From NCBI GenBank assembly GCA_965276955.1, contig CBDIBP010000048.1:23660-87659 (forward strand): a stretch of DNA of 64,000 nucleotides, written 5' to 3'. This document shows positions 34,766-43,880 of the stretch, in pieces. The notes beneath the pieces are model-generated. The model worked only from the letters and a program-made list of their open reading frames with translations, did not search any database and was not told the origin of the DNA. The stretch is from JABDEZ01 sp965276955 (GTDB lineage Bacteria > Bacteroidota > Bacteroidia > Chitinophagales > Chitinophagaceae). How positions within the stretch are numbered: the first letter of the stretch is position 1; the number at the start of each line of letters is the position of its first letter. The translations under genes and the position numbers were made by a program.

Positions 34766-37435
34766 TTACTTGCCGAACAGTCCTTTCAATCCCTTCTTCA
34801 CAGCGTCCTGCGCTTTTTGTTTAGTGCCGTTCAGTGTGGTGTCCTTTCCACCGTTCAGCTGGTTCTTTATTTCTTGTGTGGCAGCATTTATAGCCTGTTT
34901 CTTTATGGCCGCTATGGTGTCTTTCACTACGTGTTTTACACTGTCTACCTTGCTTTTCACCTCGTTGGTTATCTGCTGTTTCACATTGTTCACAGCATCG
35001 CCGGCAAGGCTCTTCAGGTTGGTTTGTATCTTAGGTGCGGTCACGGTACCACCTATGGTTATTGCCAGGTTCACCTTGTCGCCTACATTCACCGCTACGC
35101 CCTTGCTTGCTGCCTGGCTCACCAGGTTGTTCACCATGGCATTACCAGCACTGCCCAGCATACTGCGCGGTGCAGTAAGGTTGATACCATACTTTATCGT
35201 CTGATCGAACCCATGGCTACCTGCCACTTCAAACAAGAGGTCGCCCGACTTGTATTGGTACGGAGCAATGATAACGCGACCATTCTCAAAGTTGAAAAAG
35301 TTTTTCATGTCGTGCAGTGGCAGGCTTTTCAGGTTAGGCATGTTCAGCTTATCGGCCAGCTGGTCCGTAAGCGGAAAACCATTCAGCAGTCCGTTAAGAA
35401 TAAGCAGGTCGCCCTTACCGGTCAAAGTGTTCATCACCGGTGTCATATCCCCGCCCATTTTGCCCTTCAGGGCCATCTGCGATGATATTTTACCGCTTAT
35501 ATACTTACCTGCAGGCATCATTTTCTGCACAGTAGTAAATGCGTTGTATGTTTTTTGTATGTCTACGTTCTGCACCTGGTAGGCCATGGTGATATCAGGG
35601 CTTTTCTTGTCTGTCTTTGTACTGTATGTGCCATTTATGGTCATGGTGCCATCAAGGGCATTACCACTTATGTTCTGCATGGTCACCGTCTGGTCTTTCA
35701 ATAACAAGGTGCCTTTTACCCCGGTCATTACCAGCTTATCGTAGAGCACTGTGCCTGCTTCTGCTACCAGTGTTATATCCAGATTGTCGGGCACCAGGAA
35801 TGGGCTAGTAGATGGCGCAGGTTGTGCAGTTGCTGCTGGTGTGGCAGTGCTGGTAGTACCCATGAATTTGTTCACATCTATCTTATCAGCGCTTACGTGC
35901 ATGGTGCCGTTGAGTGCCTCTTTATGAAAGTAGTAGCCCAACAGATTATTAATGCTGCCATCGGCAGTAAAATTGGTTTGCAGATACTGTGCTTTTACGC
36001 CTGTTACCGATACATTCTTGGGGTTGAAGGTGAGCAGCAGGTTGCTCACGGCTATACCGCCGGGATAGTCTTTAGAGGAGTAGAACATATTGGTAATACC
36101 CACCGTGCCTGCAGCATAGAACTTATCGAATTGTTGCTTTTGTGCTGCGGCTATGGCGCCTTTAGCCGTTACATCGGCGTTTATTATCCCTGTAAGTTTG
36201 GTGCCTGCCTCCAGCTTCATGAATTGCTGCACCTGGCCCAGGTCTATACGGCCTTTCAGCCCGGCATCAATATATGGGTCGCTTATTGGTGTTCTCAGCA
36301 GCAAGTGCAGGTCAAAAGGCGCATTGGCCAGCGCCATGTGTGCTTTTTCTATATTCACTATAGTATGGTCGGGTATACCATCTGCATTATCGGCCTGCAT
36401 CTTCACCTGTATATCAGTAACCGCAGCGGGCAGGGATGGGTAGCGGAACATACCATTCTGTATAGCCAGGTTCACCTGGAATGCCGGCATTTGCTTGCTG
36501 TTATACGTACCCTTTACAAAACCATTGAGCGCTACAGTGCCACTTGTTTGTATATTCTTAAAATCGGCCTGGTAAATACCCGGCACTAAAGACAATATGT
36601 CTTTAAAGTTGTTTGATGGTGTGCTGAACTGCACATCAACGATCGTATTGGTAGTGTCGGGCAGTTGCACAAAACCTTTGGTATTTAGTTTCAGCCCGTT
36701 CAGTTGTATCTTATCTGTGTTGAAGGTGTACTTGCTGGCCTTACTGTCTACCTGCAGGTCTATATCTATCTGTGTGTTCACTTTAGAGAGGTAGGCTACA
36801 TTGCCATAGGTGAAGCTAAGCGCATCTATCACTGTGTGTGTGCTTAGCGTAAAGATGTCGCTGCTCAGGTCTCCGCTGCCTGTGTGGTTTATATTGTCTA
36901 TTATCACAGCCATTTTGCCCTGGTCATCCTTATACTGTATATACCCGTTCTCAATAGAATATTTGCGCAGCTTAAAGGAGAACGATGAAGATGATGATGA
37001 GGCAGCAGACTTAGTAGTAGTATCCGGCTTGGTTATGTTCCAGTTGGCCTGACCTTTATCGTTCACCAATGCATGTATGCGTGGGGTGTTCACGTCCACA
37101 TTCACTATATCGTACACGCCGTTTATGGCTTTCATTACATCCACGGTCACCTCTATGTTCTTAGCCGCTATCAGAGTATCATCCTTATAATACCCTTTTC
37201 CTTTTATGCTTATATCCAGTATACCTACAGACAGGTTGGGGAAGTGGTGGAACAACGAGATGCTTACATCCTTAAAATCGGTCACTGCATCCAGTTTGTT
37301 GTTCATCTGGGTCTTTACAGCGGTAAATATTTTGTCTTTAAAAAGTACAGGCACCAATACAGCCGTAAGCAGTAGCAGACCAATGAGTATACCAATTCCT
37401 ATAAATAGATCTTTCACCAATTTCCCGGGACGCAT
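34766..37435 (-). CDS. AsmA family envelope protein
   Basis: 889 residues with one N-terminal helix (LFIGIGILIGLLLLTAVLVPV) and a long periplasmic beta-structured chain. AsmA proteins are thought to act as lipid bridges between the two membranes or in OM biogenesis. The AsmA start PVLFKDKIFTAVKTQMNNKLDA is clear. The C-terminal AsmA_2 part has LDGTMTINGTY, then MPNLKSLPLHDMKNFF, and ends in an amphipathic helix. Confidence 0.9.
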   Translation of the reverse strand: MRPGKLVKDLFIGIGILIGLLLLTAVLVPVLFKDKIFTAVKTQMNNKLDAVTDFKDVSISLFHHFPNLSVGILDISIKGKGYYKDDTLIAAKNIEVTVDVMKAINGVYDIVNVDVNTPRIHALVNDKGQANWNITKPDTTTKSAASSSSSSFSFKLRKYSIENGYIQYKDDQGKMAVIIDNINHTGSGDLSSDIFTLSTHTVIDALSFTYGNVAYLSKVNTQIDIDLQVDSKASKYTFNTDKIQLNGLKLNTKGFVQLPDTTNTIVDVQFSTPSNNFKDILSLVPGIYQADFKNIQTSGTVALNGFVKGTYNSKQMPAFQVNLAIQNGMFRYPSLPAAVTDIQVKMQADNADGIPDHTIVNIEKAHMALANAPFDLHLLLRTPISDPYIDAGLKGRIDLGQVQQFMKLEAGTKLTGIINADVTAKGAIAAAQKQQFDKFYAAGTVGITNMFYSSKDYPGGIAVSNLLLTFNPKNVSVTGVKAQYLQTNFTADGSINNLLGYYFHKEALNGTMHVSADKIDVNKFMGTTSTATPAATAQPAPSTSPFLVPDNLDITLVAEAGTVLYDKLVMTGVKGTLLLKDQTVTMQNISGNALDGTMTINGTYSTKTDKKSPDITMAYQVQNVDIQKTYNAFTTVQKMMPAGKYISGKISSQMALKGKMGGDMTPVMNTLTGKGDLLILNGLLNGFPLTDQLADKLNMPNLKSLPLHDMKNFFNFENGRVIIAPYQYKSGDLLFEVAGSHGFDQTIKYGINLTAPRSMLGSAGNAMVNNLVSQAASKGVAVNVGDKVNLAITIGGTVTAPKIQTNLKSLAGDAVNNVKQQITNEVKSKVDSVKHVVKDTIAAIKKQAINAATQEIKNQLNGGKDTTLNGTKQKAQDAVKKGLKGLFGK

Positions 37436-37451
37436 AAGTAATTATTTGCCG

Positions 37452-37459
37452 CAAAAATA
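37452..37459 (-). promoter_or_regulatory. -7 box of the AsmA gene
   Basis: TATTTTTG on the - strand, 16 bases before the ATG, followed by CGGCAAATA as at scoA. Confidence 0.45.
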
Positions 37460-37568
37460 ATATTATAATTGCAAGCGATGGATAAAATGTAGATAGTTAT
37501 TGTGTTAAGTAAGCATGAATAGTATCCTGGGGAAGGGATAAGAACGCTATGCCAGACCACTACTGAGA

Positions 37569-37976
37569 TTATGCTGTGGTCTCAACAGCTATTTCACAAA
37601 GCATTTTGCAGATGGCGATATACTCATTCCACTTTGTGGGTTTGGTCACGTAGGCACGTGCGCCCAGTTCTATGCACATAGACCTTTCTATGTCATTTAC
37701 AGAGGTAGAAAATATAATAACAGGGATGTGCTTGTAATGTTCGTCACTTTTTATTGCCCTCAGTGTTTCTGTACCGCCCAGGCGGGGCATGTTCAGGTCC
37801 AGCACTACCAGGCCTACGGCATCGGGTCGCAAGTTATATAGCGTTTCCAACAGAAGGATGCCATCTTCTGCAAAACCTAAATTATCTGCATCGCCCAGTT
37901 CCTTAAAACCTTCCAGCATCATGTACCGATCTTCAAGATCGTCATCAGCTACCAATATGTATCTGTGCCTGGTCAT
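37569..37976 (-). CDS. Single-domain response regulator
   Basis: 135-residue CheY-like receiver without an output domain. It has the acidic pair D11/D12, phospho-acceptor D60 in VVLDLNMPRLGG, the switch S90/T91 and K112 in TKPT. It is the last gene of the stressosome operon, 18 bases after the kinase. It probably acts by protein-protein contact or as an intermediate in a phosphorelay. Confidence 0.92.
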   Translation of the reverse strand: MTRHRYILVADDDLEDRYMMLEGFKELGDADNLGFAEDGILLLETLYNLRPDAVGLVVLDLNMPRLGGTETLRAIKSDEHYKHIPVIIFSTSVNDIERSMCIELGARAYVTKPTKWNEYIAICKMLCEIAVETTA

Positions 37977-37994
37977 TGCTGTAAAAGTATAATT

Positions 37995-39610
37995 TTAGAC
38001 AATAGGTTGGGTAAGTGGGAGCGTCACTAAAAATGTTGCTCCTATATCGGGTGTTCCTACCGCGGCTATGGTTCCATTATGCAGGTCTACTATCTTTTTG
38101 CATATGGCCAGCCCTATGCCTGTGCCTGCATATTTATCGCGCGTGTGTAGCCGCTGGAATATCTCGAACATTTTTTGCATGTAGTGTTCTTCAAATCCTA
38201 TACCGTTGTCGGTAAATGTAAGCAGCACCTGGTTGCCCTGTACCTCAGCCTGTATAGATACCACAGGCGGAACACCGGGTCTTGAATACTTGATGGCGTT
38301 GGATACAATATTCTCGAACAGTTGTAGCAACTGTCTTTTATTACCTTCCACCTGGGGTAAGTCGCCCACATTTATCTCTGCACCCTTTTCTTGTATGCCT
38401 ATCTCTATACTATGTATCGTTTCGTTGGCTACATCATTTAGGTTCACTACAGTAAAACCTTCCCTGCGCACTGTAGAGTAGGCCAGTATATCCTGTATCA
38501 GCATTTTCATACGGGCGGTAGCGCTTATCAGGTTATCGAAGAAAACGCCGGCATCCTCTGGTATGTTGATGCTGAATTTTTTTGCAGCAGGTCGCTATAC
38601 AGGCTTATTTTGCGCAGTGGTTCCTGCAGGTCGTGCGATGCTACAAAGGCAAACTGCTCCAGTTGCTGGTTGCTCTGGTTCAGCAGTTCTATTTTTTCTT
38701 TCAGCTCGGTTTGCACGGCGCGCAGGTCCATATTGTCTTTCAGCGCCTCTTCTATCATTTTTTGGGCATGTATGTCCACCATAAAGTTGTTCCAGTACTG
38801 GGGGGCACCATCATCAGCTGTTATGGCTATCGATACTATTTTGTGCCACCTGTATTCATCATTCTCGGCGTTCTTTATGCGGTGCTCGCTGGCTATAAGG
38901 GTGCTGTCGTCCTTCTTCTGCTCCCAGGTATCCCACAGCGCGGCCACGTCGTCACCATGCAGTATATCTTGCCACCTGGTGGTGTTTATTTTGTTTATGT
39001 TTTGCCCGGTATAGTCCTTAAGCCATTGGTTGGCATAAGTAATTTGGTGCTCATTGTCCATCGTAAATATCATGATGGGTAGTGAGTTGGTGAGCGACCG
39101 GTATTGCTCCTCGCTTTCGCGCACCTTGTCTGCCATCTCCACCAGTTGGCGGTTCTTGCGCTTTATCTCTTCGTAGGGCGATACTACAGGGTCGGTATTC
39201 AGGTTGATACCCCATTTCTCTATCAGTATATCATCTATCCTGAAGCCCATAGGCAGGCGATAGCCAAGTGTTATCTTGTTCTTGCCGCCTATACTCACTA
39301 CTTCTATATTCGATATCAGTTTCTTTGCGTAAAGAAAACCTTCGTCTTTTTTTTGCAGGAAATTGCGGCGCTCATCTTCAAGCACAGCTATGATGTATTT
39401 TATCCGCTCAGCTTTGTCTGATACGTAAAGGCTCAAACTGGCATTGTTCTGCTGGCCGAATGCATTCCTCGATATTTCAGATACGGCTGTCGCAAATGTG
39501 GTCTGCGCTGGCAGTGACAGCCCGGCAAGCTCTGCTATACGCATGCTTTGCTTGTGGGCCAGTATCAGATCCATCTCATTTTCCAGCGTCACACTTGTTA
39601 TCTTGTTCAT
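37995..39610 (-). CDS. Stressosome-linked histidine kinase, frame broken
   Basis: About 538 residues. The N-terminal 130 form an RsbT-like ATPase fold with the N-box TAVSEISRNAF but no recognisable G boxes, so it is degenerate. A PAS domain follows (YRSLTNSLPIMIFTMDNEHQITYANQW), then a coiled coil, the phospho-acceptor helix FAFVASHDLQEPLRKIS, and a catalytic ATPase with DNGIGFEEHY and GTGIGLAICKKI. The frame is lost in T7 (38577-38583). One more base gives KKFSINIPEDAGVFFDNL and joins both parts. It overlaps the phosphatase gene by 4 bases. Confidence 0.87.
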
Positions 39611-40629
39611 GCAATAGTGTTAACTCTGCTTACTACTACCGACATATCATCCGTTCTGCGTGCGTGGTCTTTGTATACCGCTGCAGCTATTATAGACAGG
39701 TCGCACCTTAAAATGCCTGTGTACTTCTGCAGGTCCCACCGGGTGCGTATCCCATCCGAACACATGATCATCAGTTGTCCCCTTTCATTCTCTATCACCT
39801 GCTCATTCAGCGTATTAGGTATGTTCATGCCTATGATACCGTTGTACGATATGTAGTTCTTAGATGTCATTCCATTTTGGGTACGGGTAGCAATATTACC
39901 TATACCACATATGCGCCAAACTTTTTCTTTAAAATAATAAATAGCTACAGATCCTACAAGTCCCCTTGTTTTTTTTACAGCGGTGTGTATATGTCTCAAA
40001 ATATCGGTCGGCCTGGTCTCGGTGCAGTCTTTAAATGCGGTAATGGCCTGCTGCACTGCTTTATGGGCTTCCGGCCCGTGCCCCAGCCCATCGCCCAGGA
40101 ACACTTTAAGATGGTCCTTATCTTCATGGGAATAAAACCCATCGCCTGATAATGTTTCGCTTGGTTTTGCCACCACTATCGACCCTACCTCTATCCTTGG
40201 TCTCTTGCTGGCAACCGCTCGTTCTGTTCTATATATCCTGGCCAGCACTATGGTACCCCAGTTTTTCAGTGAGTACACCTCAAATACATCAGACAATCGC
40301 TTCATGGCCCCGAAACCGTGCCCAAGCGTATTGGCGGTAGACATGCCATCTTCCATCATTTTAGCAGTGTCTGCCATTCCCGGGCCACTGTCTATACTTA
40401 TTATTTCAGCGCCTATGTTATCATCTTCACTAAACATGCGGAACAGTACTTCACCACCACCACCATGCTTCAGCAGGTTAGATGTCATTTCCGCTACTAC
40501 TATATCTACTTCGCCCGTCCTTGCTGGGGTGAACCCTGCATTTAGAACAGCCGAGTGTATCTCTCTTTTTAATATCGAAAAATAACTCCTGTCCTCTGCA
40601 TTATAACGGGTGTGTGCTGTGCTATCCAT
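39607..40629 (-). CDS. SpoIIE-type phosphatase with RsbT-like ATPase domain
   Basis: 340 residues. The N-terminal half is a GHKL anti-sigma-kinase fold (VAEMTSNLLKHGGGGE, SIDSGPGM, GHGFGAMKRLSD). The C-terminal half is a PP2C/SpoIIE phosphatase with FLGDGLGHGPEAHKAV and IMCSDGIRTRWD. It resembles RsbX fused to an RsbT-like module and probably resets phosphorylated RsbR/RsbS. It overlaps the upstream rsbT gene by 8 bases. Confidence 0.88.
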   Translation of the reverse strand: MDSTAHTRYNAEDRSYFSILKREIHSAVLNAGFTPARTGEVDIVVAEMTSNLLKHGGGGEVLFRMFSEDDNIGAEIISIDSGPGMADTAKMMEDGMSTANTLGHGFGAMKRLSDVFEVYSLKNWGTIVLARIYRTERAVASKRPRIEVGSIVVAKPSETLSGDGFYSHEDKDHLKVFLGDGLGHGPEAHKAVQQAITAFKDCTETRPTDILRHIHTAVKKTRGLVGSVAIYYFKEKVWRICGIGNIATRTQNGMTSKNYISYNGIIGMNIPNTLNEQVIENERGQLMIMCSDGIRTRWDLQKYTGILRCDLSIIAAAVYKDHARRTDDMSVVVSRVNTIA

Positions 40630-41008
40630 TCTTCCATTTAACGATCATCACTGTTGTTCCCTGCCCCACTACACTTTTAATATCAAATTCGTTCACCAGT
40701 CTTTTGGTGCCCGGCAGGCCCAGCCCCAGGCTTTTGCCGGTGCTGAAACCATCTTTCATAGCTTGTTCTATATTGGGTATACCCGGCCCTTTATCGGTAA
40801 AGGTGAGCCGTATGCCGTTCTCGCGGCCCTTGCTTATCACTTCTATAAGGGTCTCGCCGCCGTTGCCGTAGCGCAGCATATTGCGCACCAGCTCGCTGGC
40901 CGCTGTTATCAGCTTCGTCTGATTCACCAGGCCCATCCCTATTTTGGTGGCATACTCCTTCACACGGTTCCTGAATGGCACTACATCCTGCTCCCTAACT
41001 ATGGGCAT
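40622..41008 (-). CDS. rsbT: Stressosome kinase RsbT
   Basis: About 128 residues. The serine/threonine kinase switch of stressosomes phosphorylates RsbS and RsbR, then leaves to activate a partner. N-box ITAASELVRNMLRYGNGGE, G1 FTDKGPGIPNIEQAM and G2 GKSLGLGLPGTKRLVNEF are intact. The start MPIVREQD is chosen to match family length; it leaves 7 bases to rsbS. Confidence 0.9.
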   Translation of the reverse strand: MPIVREQDVVPFRNRVKEYATKIGMGLVNQTKLITAASELVRNMLRYGNGGETLIEVISKGRENGIRLTFTDKGPGIPNIEQAMKDGFSTGKSLGLGLPGTKRLVNEFDIKSVVGQGTTVMIVKWKNG

Positions 41009-41015
41009 TTTGTCT

Positions 41016-41428
41016 TTATTCAGCACTGTCGTCAGCGTCGTAGCTGTCGTCGGCATCCATTTCTTCTCCATTAACAAGCAATTTTTTTTGTAATAGCGTC
41101 ATGCCTTTTTCTACATCAAGTGCAGTATGCACGCCTGTTAATGGTAATCCTAATTCTATAAGTGTTATAGCTACTGCCGGCTGCATGCCTACCACTACGG
41201 TCTCGGCATCCATTATTTTACACATACTTGCTATGTTGCCAATAATGCGGCCCATGAAGGAGTCCACTATCGAAACTGCTGATATATCTATGAGCACACC
41301 TCTGGCTCCTGTCTTGCTTACCATCTGTACAAGGTCGGCTTCCAGGTTAAGGGCCAGCCTGTCGTAAAGATCTATCTGTATGGTCACCAGTAAGAACTGG
41401 CCCATTTTCAGAATAGGTATTTTTCCAT
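41016..41428 (-). CDS. rsbS: Stressosome scaffold RsbS, N-terminal frame break
   Basis: Single STAS domain of about 137 residues. GVLIDISAVSIVDSFMGRIIG holds the conserved phospho-serine in VDSF, and ETVVVGMQPAVAITLIELGLPL follows. The family N-terminus KIPILKMG is present in the DNA. It is reached from the ATG at 41428 only if the T5 run at 41420-41424 has one more base, giving MEKIPILKMGQFLL. Otherwise the protein would begin at 41405, lacking the first strand. Confidence 0.88.
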
Positions 41429-41434
41429 CACTGC

Positions 41435-42328
41435 TTATATAGATTTTACAATTGTTTTTTTACGTACTTCCAGTTGCAGCAAGTTAAAGGCGTGCTTTAA
41501 GGCGCTTGCCAGTGTGGCCTTGGTGGCCACGTTCGATAGGTCTATACCCAGGTGCACCACCGTCTGTGCTATCTCCGGGCGTATACCGCTTATGATGCAC
41601 TCTGCACCCATAAGCCGGGTAGCGCTCACGGTCTTTATCAGGTGCTGTGCCACCAGCGAGTCTACCGCCGGCACGCCTGATATATCCAGTATAGCTATGC
41701 TGCTGCCGGTGTTCACTATCTCCTGCAGCAGGTTCTCCATCACCACCTGCGTGCGCGAGCTATCCAGCGTGCCTATTATAGGTAGCGCCAGTATACCATC
41801 CCATACCCGTATCACCGGGGTCGATATTTCTGTTATCTCATCCGTCTGGCGCAGTATCACTTCTTCACGGCCTCTTATAAAGCTCTCAAAGGTCACCATG
41901 CCAAAGCTGTCTATCAGCTTGTTTATTTTTATTGCCGCATCATATTGCTCGGCTATGTTGTCTTTATACTCTTGCTCCAATACCTCTATCAGTGCATCTT
42001 TCAGACTAAAGATGAATATACCCGTCTCGCGTGCCGAAAAACCCTGGCGTGCACGGGTCATAGATATGCCTGCCAGTATCTCGTAAGCAGCTTCGAACTC
42101 TTCTGAGTTGGTGTCGGTCAGGTTCTTCTCTGTAATATTTTTAAGCACTATGTCTACAAGTTCTTCCGACTGTATGCGCAGATCATCATTGCTCATAAGG
42201 TCTTCCCGCAGGGTAGTATCCGTAAGTTGGTTCTTCATCCACAGGTCAATGATCTGTTTTTTCTTTTTTTGCAGCGTCTTAGAAAGATCCATTTTCATAT
42301 TGTGCGTAGGCATATTAACTATGATCAA
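41435..42328 (-). CDS. rsbR: Stressosome co-antagonist RsbR
   Basis: 297 residues. A helical N-terminal sensory domain (LQKKKKQIIDLWMKNQL, then GISMTRARQGFSARETGIFIFSLKDALIEVLEQEY) of the globin-like RsbRD type is joined by a linker helix to a STAS domain (STPVIRVWDGILALPIIGTLDSSR, SIAILDISGVPAVDSLVAQHL). The phospho-sites of the family would fall on serines in DSSR and VDSL. Internal ATGs at 42313 or 42298 (KMDLSKTLQ) may be the real start. First gene of the operon. Confidence 0.88.
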   Translation of the reverse strand: MIIVNMPTHNMKMDLSKTLQKKKKQIIDLWMKNQLTDTTLREDLMSNDDLRIQSEELVDIVLKNITEKNLTDTNSEEFEAAYEILAGISMTRARQGFSARETGIFIFSLKDALIEVLEQEYKDNIAEQYDAAIKINKLIDSFGMVTFESFIRGREEVILRQTDEITEISTPVIRVWDGILALPIIGTLDSSRTQVVMENLLQEIVNTGSSIAILDISGVPAVDSLVAQHLIKTVSATRLMGAECIISGIRPEIAQTVVHLGIDLSNVATKATLASALKHAFNLLQLEVRKKTIVKSI

Positions 42329-42575
42329 AAAAATATAATAGTGTCAGATGGAATATAAAAGTATCCGGCTCAAATGTATAGATTTATTTATAGTCATACT
42401 GCACTATAAGATACTTTTGTCATTATATTTTTGTTCTTTCATTAAATATGATGTTCGGTCTGTTGTAAATACATACCCGTTATCATTTTCTGTAGGAATG
42501 TGTAAATAATGACCATTATGAAAATGGGGACACAGGAAAGCCATATTTCTTATCTTTAAGAATTGGCTAAGGCAT

Positions 42576-43776
42576 ATGAAGGTTTTTTATAGGTATATAT
42601 GGGTGCTGTGCGTGTGCTTTTTTTTATCTGCACAGGTATGCCGGGCAGGTAACGTATCTGTTAAAGAGAGCCAGCTGGTGGGCAATATACTGATGTGTAT
42701 GCAATACAAGGATACTATTTCCTATGCAGCCATGTTCCCTACTTTCGACAGCCTGTGGTACCATGTGATGACCTACACCGGCAGCAGCGATGATGAGGCC
42801 GCCATAGCCCACATACGCCAGCACCCAGAGAAAGTGCAGCAGTTCGATCCCGCCTACAACCCGTCGATCATTGCCAACTATTGCAACCTGCTGAAGAAAG
42901 GAGAAGACTCTGGCATACACTGGGACCGTATAGTGCTGGACCGCTTTGAGCTACAGCGCATGCCCCTGACCCGCGATATGCTGGGGTACGAAAAAGTTGC
43001 CGTAAACCGTTTCCAGGGATATGTATTTGTAAAAGATATGCTTACCCGGCGCATCTACGCCTTTACTATTACCGAGATGCAGCAGATACACGGACTGTGG
43101 TATGGCGGCCAGGTGCTAAATATACTGGAAGCATCAACCGCAGAAGAATTCAACACCAGGCAGGCGGCAGAAGTGCGCCGGCAGAGAATGCTGGCGGCGC
43201 TTGGCCTTACCGAGGCCGACCTTGCCCTTATAGATAGCGCCCACCACAATGGTATAAAGGATGGTGACCCCGAAAAGGACAAAGAAGACGAAATGGCGGA
43301 GAACCGCCCCGCCGGCGGCCTTGAAAGAATGGAAGTGGGCGACCGCAAGCTTTTTGGGGGGCACATTTGATAATGAGATAAAAGTAAAGCTATATATACG
43401 CTACCTGAAGGGCAGCTGCCCGGAAGGTATATGTGCCTGGGAAGCCATATATAAATTTGGCGACCAGGAAGATTATATAAAGCTGGATGTAACAAAGACA
43501 AAAGAAGGTAAGTGGCTATTTACAGAAGACCCGCCTGTGGGCGCTATGGAGCTAACCTTTAAAGATAATGTATTCACCGGCACCTGGGGCTCTGCCGATG
43601 ACAAGACAGGGTATGATGTGCGCCTTACCCAGATGGAGTTATCGCCACAGCGTGCGCTGGAGCTCGATGGTATATTTAACCACCGTGCATTTGCCAAAAG
43701 CCCTAAAGAAAAGGATGAAGAGAAAGAAAAGGTGAAAAAGGCAAAAGAGGATAACAATAATGATGATATGTATTAA
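42576..43776 (+). CDS. Exported protein of unknown function, frame broken
   Basis: About 400 residues with a signal peptide (YRYIWVLCVCFFLSAQVCRA). The middle has a helical part (SYAAMFPTFDSLWYHVMTYTGSSDDEAAI). The second half, entered by removing one G from the G6 run at 43356-43361, is beta-rich (FDNEIKVKLYIRYLKGSCPEGICAWEAIYKFG) and ends in a Lys/Glu/Asn tail. I recognise no family. It is divergent from the stressosome operon across 247 bases that hold two TAnnTTTG boxes (42412-42419 and 42426-42433). Confidence 0.65.
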
Positions 43777-43880
43777 AAGGCAACTGAGCAGCTTATTTTT
43801 TAATTATAGGGGTATATGAATTGCGTGCTCTTTGCATTGTTCCAAGGCTTAATTTTAGGTAAGGAAAGTAAACATCATCT

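Noticed and set aside
34751..36589. Long + strand frames opposite the AsmA gene
   Set aside because: They are antisense shadows of a well-supported gene and show low-complexity, Cys/Tyr/His-rich translations.
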